A stretch of DNA of 64,000 nt from Rhizobium sp. BT04. Its GTDB lineage: Bacteria; Pseudomonadota; Alphaproteobacteria; Rhizobiales; Rhizobiaceae. Positions 51,566 to 60,064 of this stretch are shown here, piece after piece (position 1 is the first letter of the stretch; each line of letters starts with the position of its first letter). The notes under the pieces are model-generated. The model did not search any database. It had not been told where the DNA came from and worked only from the letters and a program-made list of their open reading frames with translations. The stretch spans positions 152,651-216,650 of the forward strand of contig NZ_CP125648.1 of the NCBI RefSeq assembly GCF_030053135.1, read 5' to 3'. The position numbers and the translations under genes are program-made.

Positions 51566-52642
51566 ATGGCACATCTGGCGATCGAGGGCGTTTCGAAGCT
51601 GTTTGGGACCACCTTTGCCGTTCGCGACTTCTCGCTCGAAGTTGGCGACGGCGAGCTCGTATGCCTGCTCGGCCCATCCGGTTCCGGCAAATCGACGCTT
51701 CTCAGGATGATCGGCGGCTTCGAGCGCCCGAGCGGCGGAACCATCCGCATCGACGCTAGGGATGTGACGACGCTGCCGCCCGAGCGGCGTCCGACCGGCA
51801 TGGTGTTCCAGAGCCATGCGCTCTGGACGCACATGGACGTCTTCAACAATATCGCCTTTGGCCTGAAGCTCCGCCGGCTGCCGAAAGCGGAAATCCGTGA
51901 GCGTGTCGAGGCTGCACTGGCGCTTGTCGGTCTTGCCGATTACTCCAGGCGGATGACGACGCAACTGTCAGGCGGCCAGCAGCAGCGTGTCGCCCTTGCC
52001 CGCTCGCTGGTGCTCGAGCCGAAGATCCTGCTGCTCGACGAGCCCTTCGCCAGCCTCGACCAGCATCTGCGTGAAAGGCTGCGGGAGGAGGTGCGCGATA
52101 TCCAGCAGCGCCTCGGCATTACCACGCTCTTCGTCACCCATGGCCAGGACGAGGCCTTAGCGCTCGCCGACCGCATCGTCGTCATGCGCGACGGACGCAC
52201 CGAACAGATCGCGCCGCCAAGCACCATCTACCGGCAGCCGCAGACGGCCTTCGTCGCCGGTTTCATCGGCTCGATGAATTTTGTCCAGAGCCGCGTTAGA
52301 AACGGTGTCTGCGAGCATCCGCTTTTCTCGCTTGCAATCCCCGTCGAGGACGGACCGGTGACGCTGGCCGCCCGCCCGGAAGCGCTGACGATCCGTCCCT
52401 CGGATCGGGCGGATGCCGCGACAGTCCATCGCGCCGTCGATTTCGGCACCCACAAGATGGTCGATGTCGATCTTGCCGACGGCGGCCGCCTGAAGGCGAT
52501 GGTGGCGCCGGACGATCGCATCCGGGCCGGGATGAGGGTTGAGCCGAGTTTCGCCAGCTTTTTCGTCTTCCGCGACAACGAACTCGTCCATCAGTCGATG
52601 CCGGCAAAGAACGATACCGAGGTCGAGCTGTTGCCAGTCTAG
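51566..52642 (+). CDS. Ferric/polyamine-type ABC importer ATPase (PotA/FbpC-like)
   Basis: 358 residues from MAHLAIEGVSKLFG, with GGGAAGGG upstream. [36 protein letters not shown] and FVTHGQDEALALADRI are intact; a C-terminal TOBE-like domain (about 270-350) follows. Upstream Met codons lie in the repeat and are unlikely. Completes the importer begun at 48613. Confidence 0.93.
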   Translation: MAHLAIEGVSKLFGTTFAVRDFSLEVGDGELVCLLGPSGSGKSTLLRMIGGFERPSGGTIRIDARDVTTLPPERRPTGMVFQSHALWTHMDVFNNIAFGLKLRRLPKAEIRERVEAALALVGLADYSRRMTTQLSGGQQQRVALARSLVLEPKILLLDEPFASLDQHLRERLREEVRDIQQRLGITTLFVTHGQDEALALADRIVVMRDGRTEQIAPPSTIYRQPQTAFVAGFIGSMNFVQSRVRNGVCEHPLFSLAIPVEDGPVTLAARPEALTIRPSDRADAATVHRAVDFGTHKMVDVDLADGGRLKAMVAPDDRIRAGMRVEPSFASFFVFRDNELVHQSMPAKNDTEVELLPV

Positions 52643-52670
52643 GCAGCCGGGTTCTATCGGGCGCGCCGGT

Positions 52671-53504
52671 TCACGCCTTGCTCTGGAAGCCTTCCAGCAG
52701 CCAGGGATGCAGCGCCTTGCTGGCGGCCAGGATATCGCCCCGGCCGTCGACGTCGGCCCCGGAAAAACGGCTGACGATGCCGCCCGCCTCTTCGACCAGC
52801 AGCGCCGAGGCGCCGAAATCATGGATCGAAAGCCCGTCCTCGAAGAACCCGTCCAGCCGGCCGCAGGCGACATAGGCGATCGACAGGGCCGCCGAGCCGA
52901 GGCGGCGCACACCCGCCGTATTTGCCATCAAGCGTTTGACGGCTTCGAAATAGGTCTCTTCCGCAACCGCCTTGACCTGGCCGGGGATCGGCAGGCCGGC
53001 GCCGACAAGCACATTCTCGATGTCGCCGACATTGGCGCAGTGGATGCGTTCGCCGTTGAGATAAGCGCCGCTGCCGATTTCGGCGCTGAAGAGCTCATCC
53101 AGCATGGCGTCATAGACGACGCCGGCAACGAGCCTGCCGCTTTCGACGATCGAGATCGTCATGCCGAAATGCGGGAGGCCCCAGGCGTAGTTGGTGGTGC
53201 CATCGATCGGGTCGATGTAGATGATCGGCGTTTCCGGTGCGGCCGTGCGGTTGCTGACGGCTTCTTCGCCTTGGATGGCATAGTCCGGGAAGGCCTTCGT
53301 CATCTCGTCGACGATGATCCGCTCGACGGCGACATCGATTTCGGTCTGATAATCGCGCGGCGCCTTGGCGAACATTTCTGCCGACGTTCGTCGCCGCAGC
53401 GAGCCGCGGGCGGTTTCGCCCGCCTTCAATACCGTTTCGGCAAGCACGACGAGGCGGGACGAGGCGGTCGGGGAAAGACGCGCGGAAATCGGGGAGGATG
53501 CCAT
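52671..53504 (-). CDS. Inositol monophosphatase family protein
   Basis: 277 residues. Lithium-sensitive phosphatase motifs: YAIQGEEAV (metal Glu), IIYIDPIDGTTNYAWGLPHFGMTISI, and the C-terminal HDFGASALLVEEAGG metal Asp block. It dephosphorylates inositol phosphates, sugar phosphates or 3'-phosphoadenosine compounds. Convergent with the importer ATPase rather than co-transcribed, so the functional tie is only suggestive. Confidence 0.9.
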   Translation of the reverse strand: MASSPISARLSPTASSRLVVLAETVLKAGETARGSLRRRTSAEMFAKAPRDYQTEIDVAVERIIVDEMTKAFPDYAIQGEEAVSNRTAAPETPIIYIDPIDGTTNYAWGLPHFGMTISIVESGRLVAGVVYDAMLDELFSAEIGSGAYLNGERIHCANVGDIENVLVGAGLPIPGQVKAVAEETYFEAVKRLMANTAGVRRLGSAALSIAYVACGRLDGFFEDGLSIHDFGASALLVEEAGGIVSRFSGADVDGRGDILAASKALHPWLLEGFQSKA

Positions 53505-53614
53505 GAAGAAAATCCGGATGCTGCTGATGGACGGAACGAATCGTGCGGAGCCAATCCCCTTCGCAGAGGCCGATGATGGTTTTATGAACCTGCCTGCGGC
53601 CCCTGTCCGATGAT

Positions 53615-54691
53615 CTATATCAAGCGGTCGGTCGAGGCGTCAAAGAGATGGATCTGGTCCGGATCGACCGACACGCCGATCGTGTCTCCCGCCTTGACCC
53701 TGTCACGGCGCGTCTCGACGATCGTCAGTTCCGGCTGGGTCTCGGCGACGATGAAGGTCGAGGAACCGGTGGATTCGACGAAGGCAATCGGCACATCGAA
53801 ACTGCCATGCCCGGGCTCGACGACGCCGACATGCTCCGGCCGGATGCCGGCGACGAGCTTGCGGCCCGGCTCGATGGTGCGTGATATAGCCAGCTTTTGC
53901 TTCACCGCGCCAAAATCTAGGATTAGGCTCCTGCCGTCTTCAGCAACAATCGCGGGAATGAAATTCATCGCCGGCGAACCGATGAAACCGGCAACGAAGC
54001 GGTTTGCCGGCCGATCGTAGAGGTCGAGCGGCGCGCCCTGCTGTTCGATAATGCCGTCGCGCATCACCACCACATGGTCGGCCATCGTCATCGCTTCGAC
54101 CTGGTCGTGGGTGACGTAGACGAAGGTGGCGTGCAGCCGGTCGTGCAGCGCCCGGATTTCCTTGCGCATCGAGACACGCAGCGCGGCATCAAGGTTGGAA
54201 AGCGGCTCGTCGAACAGGAAGGCCTGGGGGTTGCGGATAATGGCGCGGCCCATGGCGACGCGCTGCCGTTGGCCCCCGGAAAGCTGGCGCGGATAACGGT
54301 CGAGCAGCCGGGAAAGACCGGTGATGGCAGCGACTTCCTCGGCTTTCTGTTTTGCCTCAGCCTTGGGGACGCGGTGCATCTTCAGCGAATAGGTCAGGTT
54401 CTGTTCCACCGTCATATGCGGATAGAGGGCGTAACTCTGAAAAACCATGGCGATATCGCGTGCCCGCGGCGGCACGTCGTTCATCACCTTGCCGGCAATC
54501 TTCAGCGTGCCGCCGGTAATTTTTTCCAGCCCGGCAAGCGAACGGAGCAATGTGGACTTGCCGCATCCGGACGGACCGACCAGCGCCACGAACGTGCCCT
54601 TCGGAATTGAAAGGTTAACGTTCTTAAGCGCGTGAAAGGCGCCGTAGTGCTTCTCGACGCCCGAGAGTTCGATTTGGATGTCCTGGCTCAT
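53615..54691 (-). CDS. CUT1 sugar ABC importer ATPase (UgpC/MalK-like)
   Basis: 358 residues from MSQDIQIELSGVEKHYG (Met 54715 is an alternative). [39 protein letters not shown] and YVTHDQVEAMTMAD are intact; MalK-type regulatory/TOBE domain ends VSVDPDQIHLFDASTDRLI. Last gene of the LacI-controlled operon. MalK-type subunits are often shared, so it could also energise the ATPase-less importer at 27443-30527 (inference). Confidence 0.93.
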   Translation of the reverse strand: MSQDIQIELSGVEKHYGAFHALKNVNLSIPKGTFVALVGPSGCGKSTLLRSLAGLEKITGGTLKIAGKVMNDVPPRARDIAMVFQSYALYPHMTVEQNLTYSLKMHRVPKAEAKQKAEEVAAITGLSRLLDRYPRQLSGGQRQRVAMGRAIIRNPQAFLFDEPLSNLDAALRVSMRKEIRALHDRLHATFVYVTHDQVEAMTMADHVVVMRDGIIEQQGAPLDLYDRPANRFVAGFIGSPAMNFIPAIVAEDGRSLILDFGAVKQKLAISRTIEPGRKLVAGIRPEHVGVVEPGHGSFDVPIAFVESTGSSTFIVAETQPELTIVETRRDRVKAGDTIGVSVDPDQIHLFDASTDRLI

Positions 54692-54752
54692 ACCGAAAAC
54701 CTTGCTGGTCCCCAACCGGGACCGATGAGATGCTCAAGGGTGAAAAACGTCG

Positions 54753-55640
54753 TCACTTGACTGCTCCAGCGGCGATGCCGCGCGTTAGCGTACGCTGGAA
54801 GATCAAGAAGAAGATCACGGTCGGTATTATACCGAGGAAAGCGGCCGAGGCCTGCAGCACCGGGTCCGACATGTTCTGACCGCGGGTTAGGCCCATGGCG
54901 ACCGAGACCGTCTGGTTGTTGTTGGACACCAGCATGACGAGCGGGATCAAGAATTCGTTCCAAGTCCAGATGAAAAAGAAGGTTCCCAGGACCATGAGCG
55001 TCGGCCTCAGCATAGGGACGACGACGAACCACAGCGTTTTCCAGTGGGTCGAGCCATCCATCTCCGCCGCTTCGAGGATTTCCTTGGGAAAGGTACTCAG
55101 CACGGTCGAGAGCAGGTAAGTCCCGAAAGCGCTTTGCAGGACCGCGAAAATGATGATCACGGAAAGCTGCGTATCGTAGAGGCCGCTCGCTTTCGCCATG
55201 TAGTAAAGCGGGTAAATGATGGACTCCTGCGGCACCATGATGCCGAGAAGAAAGACCACCAAAATCACGCGCGAACCCGGCACCTTGCCGACCCCAATCG
55301 CATAGGCGTTGAACAGGCTTATCAGGACCCCCAACACCGACACGGCGAGACTGATCACCACGCTGTTGAGGAGCTTGCGGCTGAAATCAGACGCCGTCCA
55401 GAATTTCTCGATCGCCGTGAGATCGATCGACCGAGGAATCGAAAGCGGTCCGCCGGCTGCGTATTCGGCGCTCGCCTTGACGGCGTTGAGCAGAGCAAGG
55501 AAAAACGGAAAGAGCGTAAAGGCGAGGAGCAGAATAAGGATGGCCAGCACCACCCACCGCATGGGATCGCGTCGCGCGCGATCGGCTGGCGCCGTCGCCT
55601 TTGCCTTGGTCTTACCATCGCTGAGAACTGAGTAAGCCAT
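54753..55640 (-). CDS. CUT1 sugar ABC importer permease (MalG-like)
   Basis: 295 residues. Long cytoplasmic N-terminus, six spans from WVVLAILILLLAFTLFPFFLALLNAV, and EAA loop (ILEAAEMDGSTHWKTLWFVVVPMLRPTLMVLGTFFFIWTWNEFLIPLVML); ends QRTLTRGIAAGAVK. Starts 3 bp after the MalF-like stop. Confidence 0.93.
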   Translation of the reverse strand: MAYSVLSDGKTKAKATAPADRARRDPMRWVVLAILILLLAFTLFPFFLALLNAVKASAEYAAGGPLSIPRSIDLTAIEKFWTASDFSRKLLNSVVISLAVSVLGVLISLFNAYAIGVGKVPGSRVILVVFLLGIMVPQESIIYPLYYMAKASGLYDTQLSVIIIFAVLQSAFGTYLLSTVLSTFPKEILEAAEMDGSTHWKTLWFVVVPMLRPTLMVLGTFFFIWTWNEFLIPLVMLVSNNNQTVSVAMGLTRGQNMSDPVLQASAAFLGIIPTVIFFLIFQRTLTRGIAAGAVK

Positions 55641-55643
55641 GAT

Positions 55644-56552
55644 CTACTCCTTCGACTCCTGCCGGCTCTGGAAGCGTAGGAAAATCACAGCCAAAGCGAT
55701 CGTCAGAGTCGTTTGCACGACTGCGATGGCTGCGGCATAGCCGACGCGTTGTGTTGTGAAGAAGTGGTAGTAAGTCAGATAGGATGGCACCAGGGTGGAA
55801 TTGTCGGGGCCGCCGGCGGTGATGACAAAGATTGGCGCAAAGACTTTAAGCGCTGCGATCAGCGTGGTCAGCACAACGACGAAAATCTCCGGCGCCAGAA
55901 GCGGAATGGTGAGTGTCACCAGCCGGCTCCACCAGTTTGCCCCGTCGAGTTCGGCAGCCTCGTAGAGAGAAGGGTCGATGCGCGAAAGGCCGGCCATGAA
56001 AACCACCAGACAATAGCCGACCTGTATCCAGACAATGACGAGCGAGACGGCAGCAAGCGCGTATGTCGCATCGCCGATCCAGTTCTGGGCGAGATTATCA
56101 AGGCCGATGGCCTTTAGCGTGATGTTGATGACGCCGACGGGATTGAGAATCCAGCCCCAGAGCACGCCCGCGACCGTTACGGGCAGAATCTGCGGTAAGT
56201 AAAAACCGGCCCTGAAGAAGCTCGAAACCCATTCCCCGAATTGGTCCCTGACGTAGTCGAACAGCAGAGCGGCCAGCACCAGGCCGATGCACACCGGTAT
56301 CACGGTCATCGAGACGATGAACAGCAGCGTGTGATACATCGATCCCCAGAATTGATCGTCCGTCAGCAGGCGATGATAGTTCTGCAGGCCGACCGGTCGC
56401 GGCGTGCCAACGCCTTTCCAGGCCGTGAAGCTCAGCCCGATATTAGCGAGCTGCGGTATGAGCACGATCAGAATAAAGCCGATCGCCCCCGGGATGAGGT
56501 AGAGGCTATAGCTTCGTGAACCGTCGCTCGATCGCTGGCTGGATATGGCCAT
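55644..56552 (-). CDS. CUT1 sugar ABC importer permease (MalF-like)
   Basis: 302 residues. Spans from YSLYLIPGAIGFILIVLIPQLANIGLSFTAW and EAA loop (LYEAAELDGANWWSRLVTLTIPLLAPEIFVVVLTTLIAALKVFAPIFVITAGGP). A strong hairpin separates it from the binding-protein gene upstream, which would lower permease relative to binding-protein expression. Confidence 0.93.
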   Translation of the reverse strand: MAISSQRSSDGSRSYSLYLIPGAIGFILIVLIPQLANIGLSFTAWKGVGTPRPVGLQNYHRLLTDDQFWGSMYHTLLFIVSMTVIPVCIGLVLAALLFDYVRDQFGEWVSSFFRAGFYLPQILPVTVAGVLWGWILNPVGVINITLKAIGLDNLAQNWIGDATYALAAVSLVIVWIQVGYCLVVFMAGLSRIDPSLYEAAELDGANWWSRLVTLTIPLLAPEIFVVVLTTLIAALKVFAPIFVITAGGPDNSTLVPSYLTYYHFFTTQRVGYAAAIAVVQTTLTIALAVIFLRFQSRQESKE

Positions 56553-56578
56553 ATCATTCTTCCTTCAGCCTCCCAGAA

Positions 56579-56603
56579 TGGGCTGCGCCAGAGGCGCAGC
56601 CCA
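56579..56603 (-). terminator. Strong hairpin after the sugar-binding-protein gene
   Basis: The 11-bp perfect arms (56579-56589 and 56593-56603; core GGGCTGCGCC / GGCGCAGCCC) enclose a 3-nt loop, between the binding-protein stop and the permease start. There is no T-run, so mRNA 3'-end protection and differential expression are more likely than full termination. Confidence 0.75.
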
Positions 56604-56618
56604 GCGTTCAAGGTCGCG

Positions 56619-57881
56619 TTACTGATTTTCCTGCGCGTCGTCGTAAACCTGCTTGATCTGTTCGACGAACTGCTCCGCAGTCAGACTGCCCTGGAAGAGA
56701 CCGGTGTCTTTCTGATTGAGCACGTCGTAGTAGCCGGGGACCGGCCAGTCAGGATAGAAACCGAGGCCGCTTTTGTCAGAGATCTGCTTGAAAACCGCTG
56801 CGGCGTTCTTGCCGATGGGATTGGTGATGGCGGAAAGATCAGCGGCGATCGGCACGCCGCCGGCATTGCCGAGTTCAGCTTGGTACTTCGGCGACAAGGT
56901 CAGGCTGATCCACTCGGCGGCGAGATCGGGATTCTTGCTAGCCTTGGGAACGACCCAGAGATTGCCTGTCGAGCCGACCGAATATTTCGGCGTCGGAATG
57001 ACGAACTGACCCCACTTGAAGTCCTTGATGGTCGAGGCAAAGGTGCCGAGATTCCACGTGCCCGAGACGTACATCGGTGCCTTGCCGGAGGTAAAGAGCA
57101 GAGCTGCGTCCGGGTCCTTCATGCCCGTGGAGTCCTTGTTGATGTAGCCCTTGCCGACCCAGTCGACCAATGTCTGCGCCGCATAGAGGTAGGGCGCGCC
57201 ATCGAGGGGGGCCTTCAAACCCTGATAATTCTGGACCCAGGCGTCATCGGCCTTGGTGTAGGCGAGAGAGGCAAGCAAGTGCTGGCCACTGGTGTCGATG
57301 GCGCCGAGCGCGAGAGGCGTGAGACCCTTCTGCTTGAAGGCTTCCAAGGCAGCGACCCACTCTTCGAGCGTCGTCGGCGGCTTGAGGCCTGCCTTTTCGA
57401 ACATGTCAATATTGTAGAAGCACGAAACATATTCGCCGAAGACCGAGACGCCCCAAACAGGGCCGGAGCCATAGATGCCCTTTTCGTCATAACGGCTTAG
57501 GACAAAATCGCCTTCGTTAAGGATCTTGTCCCAGCCTTCCTTCTTCACATAGGCATCCAGATTGGTCAGCAATCCCTGGCTTGCAACCAAGCCGGCGGTC
57601 GCATTGCCCTTGTTGTACTCGAGCACGTCGGGGGCCTCATCGGAATTGAGGATCATGCCGCCTGAGGCCTGCAACTGCTGAAAGGTCTTCTGCTCGAAGC
57701 TGACGGTGATGTCCGGATGTTTCGCCTTGAACTCCTCGAGCGCTTTCTTCCAGACAATGCCTTGAGCCGTGGTCGGCTCCTCGAACCACCAGATCTTGAA
57801 GGTCTTCTGTTCGGCATGGCCGATCGATGTCATCAGCATCGCCGTGCCGAGTGCTAGCGCAAGTCTTGCAATTCTTTTCAT
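56619..57881 (-). CDS. CUT1 sugar-binding protein
   Basis: 420 residues with Sec signal MKRIARLALALGTAMLMTSIGHA and GGGAGGAAAGC before the ATG. SBP family 1: KTFKIWWFEEPTTAQGIVWKKALEEFKAKHPDITVSFEQKTFQQLQ, PDVLEYNKGNATAGLVASQGLL, GAIDTSGQHLLASLAYT, ADLAAEWISLTLSPKYQAELGNAGGVP-type C-lobe. Delivers an unidentified sugar to the MalFG-like permeases; the operon's isomerase and dehydrogenase suggest a polyol or unusual hexose. Confidence 0.93.
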   Translation of the reverse strand: MKRIARLALALGTAMLMTSIGHAEQKTFKIWWFEEPTTAQGIVWKKALEEFKAKHPDITVSFEQKTFQQLQASGGMILNSDEAPDVLEYNKGNATAGLVASQGLLTNLDAYVKKEGWDKILNEGDFVLSRYDEKGIYGSGPVWGVSVFGEYVSCFYNIDMFEKAGLKPPTTLEEWVAALEAFKQKGLTPLALGAIDTSGQHLLASLAYTKADDAWVQNYQGLKAPLDGAPYLYAAQTLVDWVGKGYINKDSTGMKDPDAALLFTSGKAPMYVSGTWNLGTFASTIKDFKWGQFVIPTPKYSVGSTGNLWVVPKASKNPDLAAEWISLTLSPKYQAELGNAGGVPIAADLSAITNPIGKNAAAVFKQISDKSGLGFYPDWPVPGYYDVLNQKDTGLFQGSLTAEQFVEQIKQVYDDAQENQ

Positions 57882-57892
57882 GCTTTCCTCCC

Positions 57893-57911
57893 AAAAAAGC
57901 GGCTGCGCCGC
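57893..57911 (-). terminator. Possible intrinsic attenuator before the sugar-binding-protein gene
   Basis: On the minus strand GCGGC-GCA-GCCGC (57911-57899) is followed by TTTTTT (57898-57893), 12 bp before the binding-protein ATG. The stem is short (5 bp), but stem plus six T is a classical intrinsic terminator layout. A second stem, GCCGGGC/GCCCGGC (57944-57963), lies just upstream. It may limit read-through from the isomerase gene. Confidence 0.5.
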
Positions 57912-57985
57912 GAAAAGACCAAGTTAGTCAGTCATGGCGCTCCGCCGGGCCTCCCAGCCCGGCTGCGCCCCACCTTGGCGGTCGA

Positions 57986-58885
57986 TCAGGGATCAACAAT
58001 GAAATCGCCGCCCCGGCATTTCTTCAGATAGTTGAGCCCGTGAATCTGGCCAGTCATTTCGAGCGCGTCGCGATAGACCGGGTCGTGCCAGCCTTCGATG
58101 TCGATCGAGCCGGACCAGCCGGCAAGGCGCAGCTCAGAAATGATGTCGGTCCAGTTGCTGTCGCCGAAGCCCGGCGTGCGCATGAAGACGAACTTCTCCT
58201 TGCCGAAGATGCCGTGTTCCTTGATGACCTCCCAACGGATTGTCGCGTCCTTGCCGTGGACGTGGAAGAACTTGTGCGCCCATTTGCGGATCTGCGGCAA
58301 AGGGTCGATCAGATAGACCATCTGATGGCACGGTTCCCATTCCAGCCCGATATTGTCATCCGGCGTCTCATTGAAGATCAGCTCCCAGGCATCGGGATTG
58401 TGGGCGATGTTCCAGTCGCCGCTTGCCCAATTGCCGTCCATGGCGCAATTCTCGAAGGCGATCTTGACGCCCTTGTCGGCGGCGCGCTTGGCGAGTTCGC
58501 TCCAGATCTGCTTATAGCGAGGCAGGCTGTCGGTCAGCGGCTTGCCGCGGATTCGGCCGGTGAAGCCGGCAACGCAGGTGGCTCCGAAATGATGGGCATT
58601 GTCGATGCAGTGCTTCCAGCCCTGCAACGTCTCGAGGTCGATTGCGGTCTCTTCCAGCGGATTGCCGAACATGCCGAGCGTCGAGATGGTGATGTCGCGG
58701 TCGCCGATCGCATCGAGGCAGCGCTTCCCGAGTTCGGCAAGGTCTTGGCCCTTGGTCGTTTGCCAGAAGAAAGGCTCGAAGCTTTCGAAGCCCATGTCGG
58801 CGATCTCGCCGATGCGCGCGGCGGCATCGCCCTTGTTGCCGCTGACCATGGTGCCGATACGAATGGATTTTGCAGGGTTGCTCAC
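57986..58885 (-). CDS. Sugar phosphate isomerase/epimerase (xylose isomerase-like TIM barrel)
   Basis: 299 residues: IRIGTMVSGNKGDAAARIGEIADMGFESFEPFFWQTTKG, ISTLGMFGNPLE, FENCAMDGNWASGDWNIAHNPDAWELIFNET, NIGLEWEPCHQMVYLIDPLPQIRKWAHKFFHVHGKDA and GSIDIEGWHDPVYR supply the metal-binding Glu, Asp, His set of the AP2Ec superfamily. It probably isomerises or epimerises the imported sugar. Follows the dehydrogenase by 11 bp in the same operon. Confidence 0.9.
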   Translation of the reverse strand: MSNPAKSIRIGTMVSGNKGDAAARIGEIADMGFESFEPFFWQTTKGQDLAELGKRCLDAIGDRDITISTLGMFGNPLEETAIDLETLQGWKHCIDNAHHFGATCVAGFTGRIRGKPLTDSLPRYKQIWSELAKRAADKGVKIAFENCAMDGNWASGDWNIAHNPDAWELIFNETPDDNIGLEWEPCHQMVYLIDPLPQIRKWAHKFFHVHGKDATIRWEVIKEHGIFGKEKFVFMRTPGFGDSNWTDIISELRLAGWSGSIDIEGWHDPVYRDALEMTGQIHGLNYLKKCRGGDFIVDP

Positions 58886-58896
58886 GTCACGTCATC

Positions 58897-59931
58897 CTAT
58901 GCTGAAATTTCGACGCGCCTGCCCGTCTTGGCGCTTTCGATTGCGCTGAAGACCATGGCAAGGCTTCTGATATTGTCGGAATTGACCGTCTCGGGCCGTT
59001 TGCCGGTGCCGATCGCCGCGATGAAGTCGGCGATGACGCTGGCGTGGCCATGGGTTTCCTCGTCGTGTTCCGGACCGGGAACGTTTACGGCAGCAGAGCC
59101 GTGCAAAAGGCCGGGCTCTTCGCCGGCAACAGTCGCCTTGAAACTCTCTTCGCCGTCCCAGGTGAGCATTCCCTTCGAGCCGACGAGGCGCCACTGGCTT
59201 TCCCAGCTTGTCCGCTCGCCTTCCGCGCACCAGGAGCCGCGGTAGGTGAAGACAATGTCGTCGGAAAATTCGAAGATGGCATTAGCCGAGGCGCCGTGCC
59301 GGTACCAGGAACCCTTCGGATTGCGCTCGACGCAATAGACGGCGAGCGGCTTCTTAGCCGCGACGTAGCGCGCCGCATCGAAGGTGTGGATCGCCATGTC
59401 GAGCAACAGGACATTGTCCATCTCTTCGCGGAAGCCGCCGAAATGCGGGGCGAGGAAGAAGTCGCAATGGATGCCGGTGAGTTCGCCGATCGCCCCGCTT
59501 TCGACGAAGCGGCGCAGGCGCCTGACGCCCGATATGAAGCGGCGGTTTTGGATGACGGCGTGGATGCGGCCGGTCTCGGCGGCAAGATCGACCAGCGCCG
59601 CACCCTCGGCAAGCGAAGCGGCCATAGGCTTTTCGCTGAGCACATGGCAGCCGGCCTTGAGTGCCGTCGAAACGACGTCGTAGCGGGCCGCCGGAATGAC
59701 GATGTCGAAGACCAGATCGGCCTTGGTGGCGGCGATGACGTCAGACAGGTCCGAACCGATGACGGCGTCCTCGAGGCCGAACTCCGCGGCAAGCGTTTCC
59801 GCCGTCTTCCGGTTCAGGTCGACGAGGCCGACAATGGTGATGGCATCGGCAAGGAGAGGGTTGGAAGCGATGGCGCGCAACCAACCTTTGGACATAGCTC
59901 CGCACCCGCACAGAATGGCACTGAATTTCAC
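58897..59931 (-). CDS. Gfo/Idh/MocA-family oxidoreductase
   Basis: 344 residues from GTG 59931 (GAGG 5 nt upstream; a Met at 59970 would overlap the operator region). Rossmann start VKFSAILCGCGAMSKGWLRAIASNP, HVLSEKPMAAS with E-K-P, and VLLLDMAIHTFDAARYVAAKK as the substrate-domain catalytic region. Probably oxidises the sugar before isomerisation. First gene of the sugar operon, 46 bp from a perfect LacI-type palindrome. Confidence 0.9.
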   Translation of the reverse strand: MKFSAILCGCGAMSKGWLRAIASNPLLADAITIVGLVDLNRKTAETLAAEFGLEDAVIGSDLSDVIAATKADLVFDIVIPAARYDVVSTALKAGCHVLSEKPMAASLAEGAALVDLAAETGRIHAVIQNRRFISGVRRLRRFVESGAIGELTGIHCDFFLAPHFGGFREEMDNVLLLDMAIHTFDAARYVAAKKPLAVYCVERNPKGSWYRHGASANAIFEFSDDIVFTYRGSWCAEGERTSWESQWRLVGSKGMLTWDGEESFKATVAGEEPGLLHGSAAVNVPGPEHDEETHGHASVIADFIAAIGTGKRPETVNSDNIRSLAMVFSAIESAKTGRRVEISA

Positions 59932-59976
59932 GATTTCCTCCGAGGGAATGGCGCCAACTCCTAGTGACACGTATTC

Positions 59977-59990
59977 CGTAAACGTTTACG
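59977..59990. promoter_or_regulatory. LacI-family operator palindrome
   Basis: CGTAAACGTTTACG is a perfect 14-bp palindrome with the central CG typical of LacI-family operators. It lies in the divergent gap between the sugar operon's first gene and the LacI-type gene, so it could control both. Confidence 0.75.
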
Positions 59991-60064
59991 ACTGTAGGCG
60001 AAAAAATTTTGCGATGTCAAGAGAGGCCAGCGGGAAAGTGCGAACCGGGGGAAAATCGTCGGCA

